64,000 bases of DNA from Pseudozyma flocculosa PF-1 (taxonomy: Eukaryota; Basidiomycota; Ustilaginomycetes; Ustilaginales; Ustilaginaceae), in assembly GCF_000417875.1 (NCBI RefSeq), contig NW_006920869.1, forward strand, positions 348,584 through 412,583, in the 5' to 3' direction. The notes below the pieces were generated by a model. The model saw only the letters and a list, made by a program, of their open reading frames with translations. It was not told where the DNA came from and made no database searches. Below, one piece after another: positions 1 to 10,509 of the stretch. Positions within the stretch are counted from its first letter, which is position 1; each line of letters starts with the position of its first letter. Both the position numbers and the translations under genes were made by a program.

Positions 1-557
1 GCAGCAACTTCTACATGCACGCCCAGCGCGAGGGCATCTTCCCCGCGCTCCTCTTCACTGACCAGCAGCGCAACGACGAGGGCTGGCTGCAAAAGACCGA
101 CGTGCCCGCCTTTGTCCGGTCGTCGAGCGAGGCGCAGCGGAAGGCCTGGCCGGCCATCTACACGATCCACGGCGCACCCGACACGGCCGTCGACGTCGAC
201 CAGTCGCGCAAGCTCAAGGCGGCCCTCGACGCCGTCGGCGTGCCGTCGACCTACGACGAGGTCCCGGACAAGGAGCAGTGAGTGCCGCCATTCGCTACGA
301 GGAGACGATGGCAGAGCTGACGCCATGCCTCTTTTTTCGATTCCCACCTACCTGCCCGCTTCAGCCTCTGGGACGGTGAGCCGCCAGAACCTTTTGCACG
401 TCTGCTGCTGACGACCAACGGCACACCTGCTGACCTCTTGCCCTTGCCATCGTCGTCCCTCATTGACCGCACCGCAGAGTTCGAGCCGCAAGACGACATG
501 CCGGCATTCTGGAACTTTGTCACGGGCCGTTTCTCGGGCGCACCTTCCAAGATCTAG
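1..557 (+). CDS. alpha/beta hydrolase-fold esterase or peptidase, C-terminal part
   Basis: This is a partial gene; the 5' end lies outside the window. The readable exon (to 277) is followed by an 11-nt exon at 365-375 and a last exon at 478-557. Both introns are GTGAG...CAG, and the phases close exactly. The joined tail contains IHGAPDTAVDVDQS, then DKEHLWDEFEP, and ends in GAPSKI. In alpha/beta hydrolases of the dienelactone hydrolase/prolyl-peptidase type, HG-x-x-D-x-V carries the acid residue and a His about 40 residues later is the charge-relay base. Here the His codon is split across intron 1. The nucleophile Ser lies upstream and is not visible, so the substrate cannot be named. The gene converges on the cryptochrome gene, with 111 nt between stop codons. 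Confidence 0.7.
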
Positions 558-668
558 ATCTGACAGACCAGCTGGTACGATGGGCATTGTCATGATCAAG
601 AGTCCTCGAGGGTAGATAGCAGCAGTCGAATTGCATGTCATGTGTTCGCGCGATCGATCGGTCGGCAG

Positions 669-3314
669 CTACTTTTTCTTCTGCGCCTTGCCGCCCCGAC
701 CTCGCTTTGCAGTCGAGGCCTTGCGCTTTTTGCCGTTGGTCGTCTTGTCGTCGTCGTTGTCGCTGTCATCCTCGTCCGAAGGCGTAGCGTCCTCCTCTTG
801 CTGGCCATCCTGCTCGCCCTGCTCCTCATCATCGCCGTCCACCCCGTCCTCTTGACCACCAACATGATCCGGCGCACCTCGAGTAGTGCGCGCTTCATGC
901 TCCGGCGCCCTAGCCCACTGCGGGACCTTGTCACCCGGTCTCGCCTTCCACTCAAAGCGTTGCGGTCGATCCGGGAAGCCATGTTTCTTCCTCACCACCG
1001 CCTCGGCCTTTCCCTCCAGGACCTCTTTGGAATCGCCAAAAAGGCCGAGTTGGTAACAAGCCTTGATCCTCTGCATATTCTCCGTCTTGGTCTCCTTTTC
1101 ATCGAGCATCGGAAACGGATAGTCGCGTCCCACGATACAACCCGCCTTTTTCTGCACCTCGATCGGCGCATTGAAGGGTTCGTAGATGTACTTGTCTGGG
1201 AACTTGGACAGCTCCGGACAGTATTTGCGCACCAGCGCGCCCGTCTTGTCGTACTTTGCCGGAAAGGTCGCCAGACCGTACAGCCGGAAGTACTGCGTGA
1301 AAAAGGCGGAACAGGATAGCCACATCCAGTTGCCTGGGTTCGAGCATGGGTCCCAGTCGATGAGGTACTGCGGCGGCGGCGACGGGGGCCAGCCGTGGGT
1401 AAGGGGAGAGAGAAGTGGGCGGCAAGGGAGGCTTGTCAGTCCGGCCGAAGCAGCGAGGCAGCCGCAGCGAAAACAGGGCAAACCCAAGAAGTGGCGTGCC
1501 GCCCCGCCACGCCACGTACCTCGTCAAAGATCTCGGCACCCCGCTCCCAGCTGATCCAGCATTGCCCGCGCGTCAGAAAGGCGGCGACCGAGTGCCGTCC
1601 GAGGTGGTGCATCCACCCTTCGAGGCGCAGCTGGCGCATCAGGGCGTCGATCCAGGGGAAGCCCGTCTGGCCCATCTTGTATGCCGAGAGCCGCGCCTCG
1701 CTCACCTCGTCGCCCGGCGGCCGAGGCATGATCGCCTGTCCATCCTTGTCATACACGGTGGGCAGATACCAGTCCATCTGAGCGGGGCGGGAGCCATAAA
1801 GGGAGGTGGCGGACAGGGTTGGGGAGGTGTAAGCGATGGTTGCGCCGCCTTTGTCCTGGCAGACGTCCCGCAGCGACGACTCACGTAGCGGCAGACGCTA
1901 TTGCCCCTGACCTGGTTGAAGGCGTCGCCGATGGCATGCTCGGCGCAGGCGTACATGTCTCGGAAGAGGAGCTGGCCATTGAGGTTCTCCGGGGGCGCCG
2001 TCTTGCTTCCGCCCTTGTACTTTTTCTTGGCCTCCTCGGCGTCCCACCAGAGCTTCCTCACGCTGAGGCAGCCAAACTTGAGGTAAGGCGAGAGGAGCGT
2101 CGTCGATGGGTCGCTGGCGTCCTGGCCGGGCGACGTCTTGGGCTTGGCAAACGTGGCGACGTACTCGGCGTCCTTGCAGATGTTGCCGAGCTTCTTGAGC
2201 GCCTCGACCTCGCCGCCCTTGATCGTGTCGCGCACCTTGGACGCGTCCATGCCGAGCGAGGCGAGCGTGGGCACCGAAAAGAGCGACGAGGCGTCGCCGT
2301 TGAGCGTGTCGTAGCAGGTCAGCTCGCCATCGCGCTGCCCGCCCAAGGTGGCCGAATTGAGGTCGACGTCGGCTGGACCCTCGCGCCCCTTTCCTGTATA
2401 GTGTGGCAGCCCTTCGAGCGACTTGGCCAGCTCAGAGAGCAAGTCCGGCAGCTTGGCGGTTTTGGAGCCCTCTGGCTGCGGGAGCGGCAGGTCCTTGGGC
2501 GCGTCGAGCGGCTTGGGCACGTCGCCGATGTCGGCCACGATCTGAAGCATGGCAGCCAGCGGAAGGCTCTGGGCGTCAGCTCTCTGGGTCAGGGGGGGAA
2601 GGCACCTCATCACGGCAGCCTGGCCCGATTCTAACCTTTTGGAGCGTGCTGATGGCCATGGTGGGCTTGCCCTTGTTGCGCTTGACGACGTCTTCGGGGT
2701 CGTAGAGGTGATGCCCCTGGACCGCTACGATCTCGACTTTGCTCTTGGCTGCGGCCTCTTTGATGAGGGCATCGCGTCTGCGTCCGTACGCCGAAGGGTC
2801 CTGCAGATTGGGGGTGATAAATGGGGTGTCAGTCAGACGGCACCGGGGGGTGGGACTAGGAAGGGGGCAGGAACCGCAGCTTACCTTTTCGATGACGAGG
2901 TGGGTGATCTTCCAGCGCTTCCAGAGCTCTGGGAGCAGCTCGGTGGGCTCGCCGCGGACGACGAGGAGCTGCGAGTTGGCCTGCGTGTTTGTGATCTGGT
3001 CCGAGAGCACCTGCATCGACTCGAGGAGGAAGCGGAAGCGGTTGATGCCGACGCGGTGCTTGTAGACATACTGGGCGGGGGGGGGGGGGGGGGGGGGGGC
3101 GAAACAGTGGAACGAAGGCAAGAAGGGGGCAGGTCAGCGGCTGAGTCGCAGAAGGGCGGCATGGCCATCGGCGACTGACGTTGGGATCCCAGCACCAGAC
3201 GGGGAAGAGGGCGGCGGGTTTGAGGTCGAGGGCGGCCTGGAGGGCGGGCGAGTCGTGTAGACGCAGGTCGGTGCGGAACCAGTAGAGAACGCGGGCTGCG
3301 CCTTGCTTGACCAT
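669..3314 (-). CDS. cryptochrome / (6-4) photolyase family flavoprotein
   Basis: The model is complement(join(669..1367, 1520..1777, 1885..2583, 2636..2800, 2885..3070, 3180..3314)), 713 residues. All five introns are phase 0 with GT...AG ends. The N-terminal photolyase alpha/beta domain begins VLYWFRTDLRLHDSPAL. The FAD-binding helical domain carries TGFPWIDALMRQL, HHLGRH (about 452-457), LTRGQCWISWE and PGNWMWLSCSAFF, then KYIYEPFNAP. The two His residues of HHLGRH that matter in (6-4) photolyases are conserved, but animal-type cryptochromes share them, so repair enzyme versus photoreceptor cannot be decided. The last roughly 80 residues are a tail outside the fold: an acidic stretch followed by Lys/Arg-rich GKKRK and RGRGGKAQKKK, plausibly nuclear targeting. 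Intron 1 has an extreme C homopolymer as its pyrimidine tract. Confidence 0.9.
3077..3099 (+). repeat. 23-base G homopolymer (C23 on the coding strand)
   Basis: An uninterrupted run of 23 G lies in intron 1 of the cryptochrome gene. On the gene's strand it is C23, ending six bases before the exon (C23, then GCCCAG). It therefore occupies the polypyrimidine-tract position. Run length at such a homopolymer may be inaccurate in the assembly. Confidence 0.9.
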
Positions 3315-4261
3315 GTTTTAAGCAGAGGGAGGGTACGGTTGAGGGAGATGGCGGGAGTGGTGGTGGTTGCTGAGGTTGGAGGACCGTCGAGGGCACGAAG
3401 GGTGGAAGGCAGCTTTGTTTGGCGCAGGCCCACCATGCCTTGTCTGGCCGCTGCACGTCGATCCATAGCCGGCCAGATCTGGATCGAGCCAGATCGACCC
3501 TCTGGCTGCCTGTCAAAAGAGAAGGTCGGATGCAGACAGGAGGAGCAGCCCGTACCGACAGCCCAGCCCAGCTTGGCCCTTAGCTCAGCTGGCGAGGACC
3601 CTGGCGTTGGCTGCGTTGGCTGCGTTGGCTGCAGGCGGCTGCAGGCGGCTGTAGGCGGCTGCCCCTCGGAGACTTCAATTGTGGAGGCCTGGACGCGCCC
3701 CTCGCACTCTACGCGACAGGTCGCAGCTCGATTTCCTCCTCTGGTCAGCGCCCCCAAAATATCGGGAGTCGGCAGATTTTCTTTTTCGGATCCGACTGCC
3801 CATGCCAGCTCGGGCTAGGCCAACCCGTCTAATTGGCCGGCCAGCAGATTGCCGTGACCCTCGGCCGCGTGGCTGCCTCGGGGATCTGCCACTAGGCTTG
3901 ACCAGTCCCTGCAGCCAGCCTCACCTGCAGCCGGCGAGCGAGTTTACCGCCCGCCGCCTGCACGGACCGGCAATGTCGCCGCGCACCCACCACCACGTAC
4001 GCTTCCACTCCGCTCCGCTCCGCAAGCCTCGTTCTTCTTGCCAGCGCGGGCCAGGCCATGCTGCCCGCTCAGCTGCTCGTGCTCGGCGACCACCGAAGGC
4101 GGGATGCTGGCCAGAAGCTCCTGCGAGCCTCGACGGCCTCGACGACCTGATAAAGCAGCCGCCCTCATCCGTCTACCTCGTTCGTCTCGCCCCCTCCCAC
4201 CCTCGCTCCGCCTCAACCTCATACACCCTCTCCGCCAAACCATCGCAGCCCGCTTCCCGCC
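3315..4261. other. divergent intergenic region, cryptochrome / GH51
   Basis: This is a shared promoter region between two genes transcribed outward. I see no gene in it. It holds a small tandem-repeat patch (3601-3663) and a C/T-rich stretch just before the GH51 start codon, typical of fungal 5' leaders. No TATA box was recognised. Confidence 0.6.
3601..3663. repeat. short tandem repeats (9- and 10-mers)
   Basis: Three copies of a 9-mer of the form CTGCGTTGG (the first slightly changed) are followed directly by three copies of a 10-mer of the form CTGCAGGCGG (one with T for C). The block lies in the divergent promoter region. Confidence 0.85.
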
Positions 4262-6113
4262 ATGGCCGGAGTCAACCCCTACGCTGCCCCCGCCTCGCAC
4301 GGCGACGACGCCCTCCCCGTCGCCTCTTCGACGGCCAAGATCGACTTCCAGCACGCCGCCTCGCTCAAAAACACCCGCCTCACCGTCGCCGCCCACTCGC
4401 TCCTCCACCCAAAGGGCACCGAGCCCGTCACCGACAAGCTCTACTCGGGCTTCGTCGAGCACCTCGGCCGCGGCATCTACGGCGGCATTGTAGACAACCC
4501 GAGCGACCCCAGCCCCTCGCACCTCCTCCAGCCCCAGCAATTTGACGGCCAGAAGCACACCGAGGACCGCCTCGGCTTCCGCAAGGATGTCATGAAGATC
4601 ATCGCAAAGGATGGCGAGCTCGAGATGCCCATCCTCCGCTGGCCCGGAGGCAACTTTGTCAGCAACTACCACTGGCAGGACGGCATCGGACCCATCTCGC
4701 AGCGCCCCAAGCGCGTCGAGCTCGCCTGGCTCTCGACCGAGACCAACCGCTTCGGCACCGACGAGTTCATCGAGTACTGCAGGGAGCTCAAGGTCGAGCC
4801 CTACCTCTGCCTCAACATGGGCACGGGCACCTACGAAGAGGCCCTCGCCTGGCTCGAGTACTGCAACGGCACCGGCGACACCTACTGGGCCAACCTCAGG
4901 CGCAAGAACACGGGCAAGGACGAGCCGCACAATGTCAAGTACTGGGGCCTCGGAAACGAGATGCACGGCCCCTGGCAGGTCGGCTTCCTCAACGCCACCG
5001 ACTACACAAAGATGGCCGCCCGCTGGGCCCACGGCCTCAAGCTCGTCGACCCGAGCATCAAGCTCGTCTCGTGCGGCAACCAGGGCAACTCGGAGTGGGA
5101 CCGCGAGGTCCTCATGGGCCTCATTGGCATCGTCGACTACCACTCGATCCACCTCTACTCGATGCTCGGCCACGAGCGCTTCAGCACCGTCGTCGGCTTC
5201 GACTACGAGAAGAACGTCTTTGGCCCGGCGGCGGCCGAGCGCGGCATCGAAATCTGCCAGTCGCTCATCGATCTGGCAAAGATCCAGAACGCGACGGCCA
5301 TCCTGGACTGGAACAAGTTTGACCAAAAGGTGACGGCGCGCGACGTCAAGATCTGCTACGACGAGTGGAACGTGTGGGACGAGGTCAAGGCGCCCGGCAG
5401 CAACGGCCTCGAGCAGGCATACGACTACACCGACATGCTTGGCGTGTGCGCCTGGCTCAATGTCCTCGTGCGCAAGTCGAAGGACATTGGCATCGCCTGC
5501 ATCGCCCAGAGCGTCAATGTCATCTCGCCGCTCCTCACCTCGCCCGATGGCCTCCTCTTCCAGACGACCTACTGGCCCCTCCGCCTCTTTTCCAAGTACA
5601 TGAAGAACGGCCACCTCCTCAACCTCGGCTTCACGCCCGAAGTCTAGTGAGTGGCAGGCGTGGCGGCGGCCCGCGAATGCAGAGTGGCGATGCTGACTTT
5701 GACGACTCTCACACTGTCTTGCCCCGGCCCTCCCCGCTCCGCCCCGCAGCTCCGGCCCGACCTACCCGGCATGGATCCAGCACATGGCGGCGCCGGCGTA
5801 CGTCGACGTCGTGGGTCTGATTGCGCACGACGAGCAGGACAGCAACAAGGCGAGCATCCGGATCAGTGTGCTCAACCGCCACCCCTCCGCCGACTGGGCG
5901 GGTCAGTTTGATTTCGAGGACTTCAAGGTCGAGAGCGTCGAGAACCACACGGTCTACTCGGACGACCTCTCTGCCAAGAATACCTTTGACAAGCCGGACA
6001 CGGTCAGGCCGGAGGTGACGACCAAGACGGGCGACGAGTGGGCCCAGCAGGCCAGCTGGACTGTGAGGAAGCACTCGTGGAGCTTCTTTATCTTCCAGGG
6101 TAGCCTTGCCTGA
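4262..6113 (+). CDS. alpha-L-arabinofuranosidase, GH51 family
   Basis: The model is join(4262..5646, 5750..6113), 582 residues; the intron splits a Tyr codon (GTGAGT...CCGCAG). GH51 enzymes remove terminal alpha-L-arabinofuranosyl residues from arabinan and arabinoxylan fragments. The TIM-barrel motifs are clear: FVEHLGRGIYGG near the N-terminus, LRWPGGNFVS, WGLGNEMHGPWQ with the acid/base Glu at about 233, and ICYDEWNVW with the nucleophile Glu at about 368. The C-terminal exon supplies the beta-sandwich (from SGPTYPAWIQH). There is no signal peptide (MAGVNPYAAP...), so it is probably cytosolic, acting on imported arabino-oligosaccharides. The next gene downstream is a secreted GH93-like propeller on the same strand. 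Confidence 0.93.
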
Positions 6114-6132
6114 GGGATCTGGGCTTGAGTTG

Positions 6133-6134
<2 letters not shown>

Positions 6135-6167
<33 letters not shown>
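6135..6167. repeat. (GTC)11 microsatellite
   Basis: Eleven perfect GTC units lie 21 nt past the GH51 stop codon, probably in its 3' untranslated region. Confidence 0.9.
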
Positions 6168-6169
<2 letters not shown>

Positions 6170-7893
6170 AGGCAGGCAGGCGGATGTGTTTAATGAGCAG
6201 AGTGCAATCCATATAGACGGTCCCGCATCTCTACTGCCCAGGATGGCACCCTTGACGTCGCGTGGTCCGTGCCCACCATCGTCCGGAGCGCTCGCCTTTC
6301 TTGATGCCGGTGAGGGTCCGGTTGGTCGTGAGCCGAGGCCTGAGGAAGGGATCTCAGAGATCACCGGGGGAAGCCCTGCCTGATCTTTCCAACCCCGTCC
6401 CGGCGGCAGCGGTAATCTCGCTCGCGCCTCTCTGTGGCGAGCGGAGTTGGTGGTGACATGTGGGTGGCACGAGATTACCGACGCGATCTTGGTTGAGGCC
6501 TCAACCGAGTGTCACGCTCCCCTCGAGCTTGCTTGGACGGGTTCGGATTCCTGCTTTCCGCTCCTTCGGAACGCCCCGCCCAGAAGGGGGCGGCATCTGA
6601 ACATGCATGTGCACCGATACGTACGTGCTCGGCCTGCCTTGGGTACGATGGGCAGGCAGGGCGGATCAGCGACGACGTCGGAAGCCGAACCTCCCCGTCG
6701 GCTCGTTTTCAAAGACGGAGAGCACACGTACAGCTGTAGTGTAGGTACCGGTAGCAGAAGGTCCCGTCACCCCGGGAGCACACTCGTAGGTTCTTCGGTC
6801 ATCTCTTCGTTCTGTACATGTACATGTGCCTCTGTAGCGGTGAACCATGCAGTGCAGTGCTGCGCGGGTCGGGAGGTCGAGGACGACGACGACGCCGACG
6901 CCAATGCCGATGACGAAGGACAACGTGGCCTCGATCCTGCAGCCAAGACCTGGCTAGACGCGCGTTCCTTGCACACCACGTCGATCGTCTCACGGTCCTT
7001 GTTCGGTAGAGGCACGGTGAGGCAGAAGGAAGTCGCGGGGCGGGGCGGTGCGGTGCGGTATTGACACGGTCGAGATTGCCGGATGACCCAACGTAGTGGC
7101 CCGACCTGCAGGGGTGCTGCGGCTGGGATGGGGGACAAAAGCTTGCTGTGGCGACGGCAGGCGGCTCCGTACGGGCGCCTGCACCTCATCGGGTCGAGAT
7201 TCTTTGAAGGTTTGGGCGGTAGGCGACAGGCGGTTGGCGGGCGATTGCGAGTCGTACGAGCTGTACTCTGACGGCGTTGGACATGCTCGATGGCCGGTCG
7301 GTCGATCGTTCGCCCTCCTCAGTCCAAGAGAACGCAGGGACTGTGTGCCCGCCCACCCCACCATCGTTGCTGAGGGCGCCCGCGTCAAAGAGGATCCGCG
7401 TCGGACCAGCAGGACGACGAACCGGTCAAGTCTGTTTGCCACGCGCTGCGCTTTCCTCGAGAGAGGGAAGGATTGCCGAAAAGTCGGACCCCCTCCCAAC
7501 GTTGACTTGGGCCAAGACAGAGGCGGGCTGCTGTCCTGGCCTGGGGCGTGTGGAGAAGTCCGGGGAAGTGATGGCGGCTGCTCGACGACGTACGGAGCCC
7601 CGGATTTCTCTCTCCCGGACACCCTCCGCCGTCGTTGCCCCCTTCCGCGCGCTCGGTTGGCCACGTCCTCCTGTCCCCGCACCTCCCTTTCTGCCACCGC
7701 GGCGCATGCTTTGTCAAGACCAGAGACCAGCAGGAGCCGGGTGGCCTCGACGACAATTGCCGACAACGCTCGCGCGAGGGAAAGTGGGACGCACATGCCG
7801 AGTGCACTGTATGGGGCTGAGCCGCTTCCCCACGGCTGCTTCAGCGGTGAAAGTATCTCCCTGGCAGTGTGCTAGAAGCTCCTTCTGAGACTG

Positions 7894-7900
7894 TATATAT
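7894..7900 (+). promoter_or_regulatory. TATA box
   Basis: TATATAT follows CTG about 140 nt before the ATG at 8035. Initiation 30-40 nt downstream would place the in-frame upstream ATG at 7918 at or before the transcript start, which supports the 8035 start codon. Confidence 0.55.
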
Positions 7901-8034
7901 GGACGCCCGCCGTCGACATGGCATCGTTCCCCGTCTCGCCATCATCCATCCTGACCTCTTCCTCCCTCACCTGCCCTCCCTGTCCTCGGCCCGGATCCAC
8001 CCGCCCACCTCGTCCCGTATTCCCACCGCCCACC

Positions 8035-9304
8035 ATGCGTTTCTTCGGCCTGTCTGCGGCCAAGGTGCTGTCGCTCTGCGCGGCGCTCGCCTGCCAGGTC
8101 TCGGCGGCTCCCTCGTCGCCCGCGAGCTCCAAGCACGTCTCGAAGCGCGACTTTGGACCCGTGACGGTCTACACGCCGCCGAGCACGTTTGAAAAGGAGC
8201 GATCCCTCTACGGACGCAGCGTCGTCCTCTCGGACAAGGTGAGGCCAGCGGCAGACGGCCCCTTGCCGGTACGACGAGCGAGTTGCCAGAGCCCGGGATC
8301 CTGACTGCGCTTCGCCGCCCCTTCCCCCTCGCTCCTCGGCCGCGCCCCAGACGATCCTGGCCACGTCGGAGATCTACGACCCGAGCGCCGATCCGAACAA
8401 GTCGTTTTTCCCCATCTTCCGCTCGGCGGACCAGGGCAAGACGTGGAAGCAGATCTCGCAGGCCAAGGACCAGGTCAACAACTGGGGATTCCGCTACCAG
8501 CCCTTCCTGTACGAGCTTCCGGCGCCCTTTGGCGGTTTCCCGGCGGGCACGGTGCTGCTGGCGGGCAACTCGATCCCCAAGGACCTGTCCAAGACGCAGC
8601 TGGACCTGTACGCCAGCACCGACAAGGGGCTCAGCTGGAAGTTTGTCTCGCACATCGCGGCGGGCGGCAAGGCGCTGCCCAACAACGGCCTGACGCCCGT
8701 GTGGGAGCCGTTCCTGCTGCTCAACGGCAACCAGCTCATCTGCTACTACTCGGACCAGCGCGACAGCCGCTACGGCCAGAAGATGGTGCACCAGGTCACG
8801 TCGGACCTGCGCGCGTGGGGCCCCGTCGTCGACGACGTCACCTACCCTGTCTACGACTACCGCCCGGGCATGCCCATCGTCTCGAAGCTGCCCAACGGAA
8901 AGTACATCATGACCTACGAGTTCTACGGCGCCAAGGAGGGCGGCTTCTCGGTCTACTACAAGATCTCGGCCGACCCGACCAAGTTTGGCAGCGCCACGGG
9001 CGTCGTCCTCAAGGCCACCGACGGACACGTCCCCGTCGGCAGCCCGTACAACGTCTGGTCGCCCGCCGGCGGCGCCAACGGCTCCATAATCGTCAGCGCC
9101 TCGTCCGACTCCGACGTGTTTGTCAACAAGGGCCTCGGCGAGCCCGGCAGCCAGTGGGTCCGCGTCAAGACCAACGCACCCAAGGCCTACTCGCGCTCCC
9201 TCGCCGTCGGCATCAACCGCAACACCGAGTTCTACATTGTCGCTGGAGGAGAGCTCAACCAGGGTCCCACCAACAAGGTCACCTTTACCAGCCAGTCGAT
9301 CTGA
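8035..9304 (+). CDS. secreted Asp-box beta-propeller, GH93-like exo-arabinanase candidate
   Basis: The model is join(8035..8238, 8351..9304), 385 residues. The start has a good CACC context and gives a signal peptide (MRFFGLSAAKVLSLCAALAC, cleavage near QVSA-AP), followed by a dibasic SKR site that could be Kex2-processed. Two Asp-boxes, S-x-D-x-G-x-T/S-W, are visible: SADQGKTW soon after the intron and STDKGLSW later. Other family-like blocks are PVWEPFLLL, YYSDQRD and RPGMP. Asp-boxes mark sialidase-type propellers; the fungal GH93 exo-1,5-alpha-L-arabinanases have this architecture. The GH93 assignment is from memory of the family and is supported by the neighbouring GH51 gene. A sialidase-like lectin or other propeller hydrolase remains possible. 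Confidence 0.75.
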
Positions 9305-9767
9305 GCGGCGGCGCGAGCTGGGGGGCCCCGGCCACAGACGCGGCCTCCAGATCTTCCTTTGCGCAAGAGGGGGACCTACCTCTTCTCCGCCTCGTTTGCT
9401 TCCCTCTTCCCTCTTGGCGATGCTCTTAGCTCCTTGGGGACTGTTGTCGGTAGCCCTCGTACGATATCACGAATCGAGCAACGGAAACGAAGTCATGTAG
9501 ACTGTGCAAACGGCTGAACGAGCTCCGAGGTCGAGATCGAGGTCGGGGTCGCGAACGACGCGCCACGAGATCGGAGCCGTGCGGGGAAATTTCAAATTCC
9601 CTTTGGTGCGGGCGGGCTGGTTGAACCGTGCACGACGGCCCGACCCGACGCACGGTGGCAGGGTCCTTGGTTGCCTGTCGACTTCCGCCTCTTTCCTTCC
9701 AACCTCTCTGTTGTGCAACCACCACCCCTCCTTTGACCGTATCGCTCCCTCGCCCCATTGAAGAACC
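9305..9767. other. intergenic, GH93-like / rhodanese
   Basis: About 460 nt with no supported gene. It presumably holds the 3' UTR of the secreted propeller gene and the promoter of the rhodanese gene, whose last 90 nt are pyrimidine-rich. Confidence 0.5.
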
Positions 9768-10393
9768 ATGGCGACGGACGGAGCGACGACGTCGACACCC
9801 GCGCCCATCTCGACGTCGGAGTGGTGGAAGGTGCACGGCGAGCCTCGACCTCGCGATCCCGCTCTGCCGCAGCTCGACGTCGAAGAGGTGGCATCCTGGT
9901 ACCAGCCGGGTGACCGTGCCCTTCGACCGGGCGTCGATTTCCTGATTGTCGATGTACGACGCTCCGATTGCGAGGTACGTTGCGTTCGTCTGCGCTCCGA
10001 TTGCGTCCTCCCATCCCGTCTCGCTCCTCTTTCGTGCTAAACCATCGAACCCCGTCCCTTTGGCTGCTGGTTCGACCAAAGACAATGATCCCAGGTGCCA
10101 TCAACCTACCGGCCCATTCTCTGCCCCACTCCCTCCCCTCGCTTCTCCCCCTCCTCTCATCGGTACCCCGCCTCGTGTTCCACTGCAACTCGTCCAAGGG
10201 AAGGGGACCCCGCGCTGCAGGCTGGACGGCCGACGCGCTCGACGACTACCGCGCCGCGAACCCCGGCGCCGAGGTAAAGGCGCAGGTCTACGTTCTCAAA
10301 GGCGGCATCGTCGCGTGGAAGGAGAGATTCGGCGAAGCGAGCCTCGATCAGCGCGGCGCAAAGGTCGACGGTCTGCAGACGAGGCACCTCTGA
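9768..10393 (+). CDS. rhodanese-like protein of the Ych1/CDC25-arsenate reductase type
   Basis: The model is join(9768..9974, 10082..10393), 172 residues, with a phase-0 intron (GTACGT...CAAAG). The fold signatures are FLIVDVRRSDCE (beta strand and CH2A region), IPGAINLPAHS, and an active-site loop VFHCNSSKGRGPR. The loop fits Cys-x5-Arg, with Cys at about 104 and Arg at about 110. A six-residue loop with Gly-Arg-Gly-Pro-Arg after it is typical of single-domain rhodanese/CDC25-like proteins such as yeast Ych1 and arsenate reductase Acr2. Sulfurtransferase, phosphatase or arsenate reductase activity cannot be separated from sequence alone. It is probably cytosolic, as no targeting signal is seen. 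Confidence 0.82.
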
Positions 10394-10509
10394 GCTGATC
10401 CGCTTCTTCTTTGGCAAAAAGGCGATTCCAGTTAATGTACAGAGAGAGGAGGGACGTCGGCCAGATCCGGTGGGCGATGCCCGGCCCGTCACAGTTGTCC
10501 ATGCGCCGT

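Larger units (their letters stand above)
6114..8034. other. 1.9-kb intergenic region with no supported gene
   Basis: Several open frames of 60-270 codons exist on both strands, but none has recognisable domains, convincing splice joins or fungal-like composition. They are Arg/Ser-rich shadows of GC-rich DNA. The region holds the GTC microsatellite at its start and a TATA box near its end. It probably contains the GH51 3' UTR and an unusually long promoter for the secreted protein gene at 8035. Confidence 0.5.

Noticed and set aside
1338..1360. GGTTCGAGC resembling a tRNA B box
   Set aside because: It lies within a conserved photolyase exon (NPGNW region on the minus strand), and no acceptor or D arm can be formed around it.
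3944..5614. 556-codon open frame antisense to the GH51 gene
   Set aside because: A shadow frame of a confidently assigned enzyme; the composition is a reverse-complement artefact.
6447..7888. Long open frames on both strands in the 1.9-kb gap
   Set aside because: Arg/Ser/Pro-rich composition, no domains, no splice logic, and overlapping antisense frames of similar length, as expected by chance in GC-rich DNA.
7918..8034. In-frame upstream ATG at 7918 for the secreted propeller
   Set aside because: It lies within about 25 nt of the TATA box, and the extended N-terminus (Ser/Pro-rich) would bury the signal peptide that starts at 8035.
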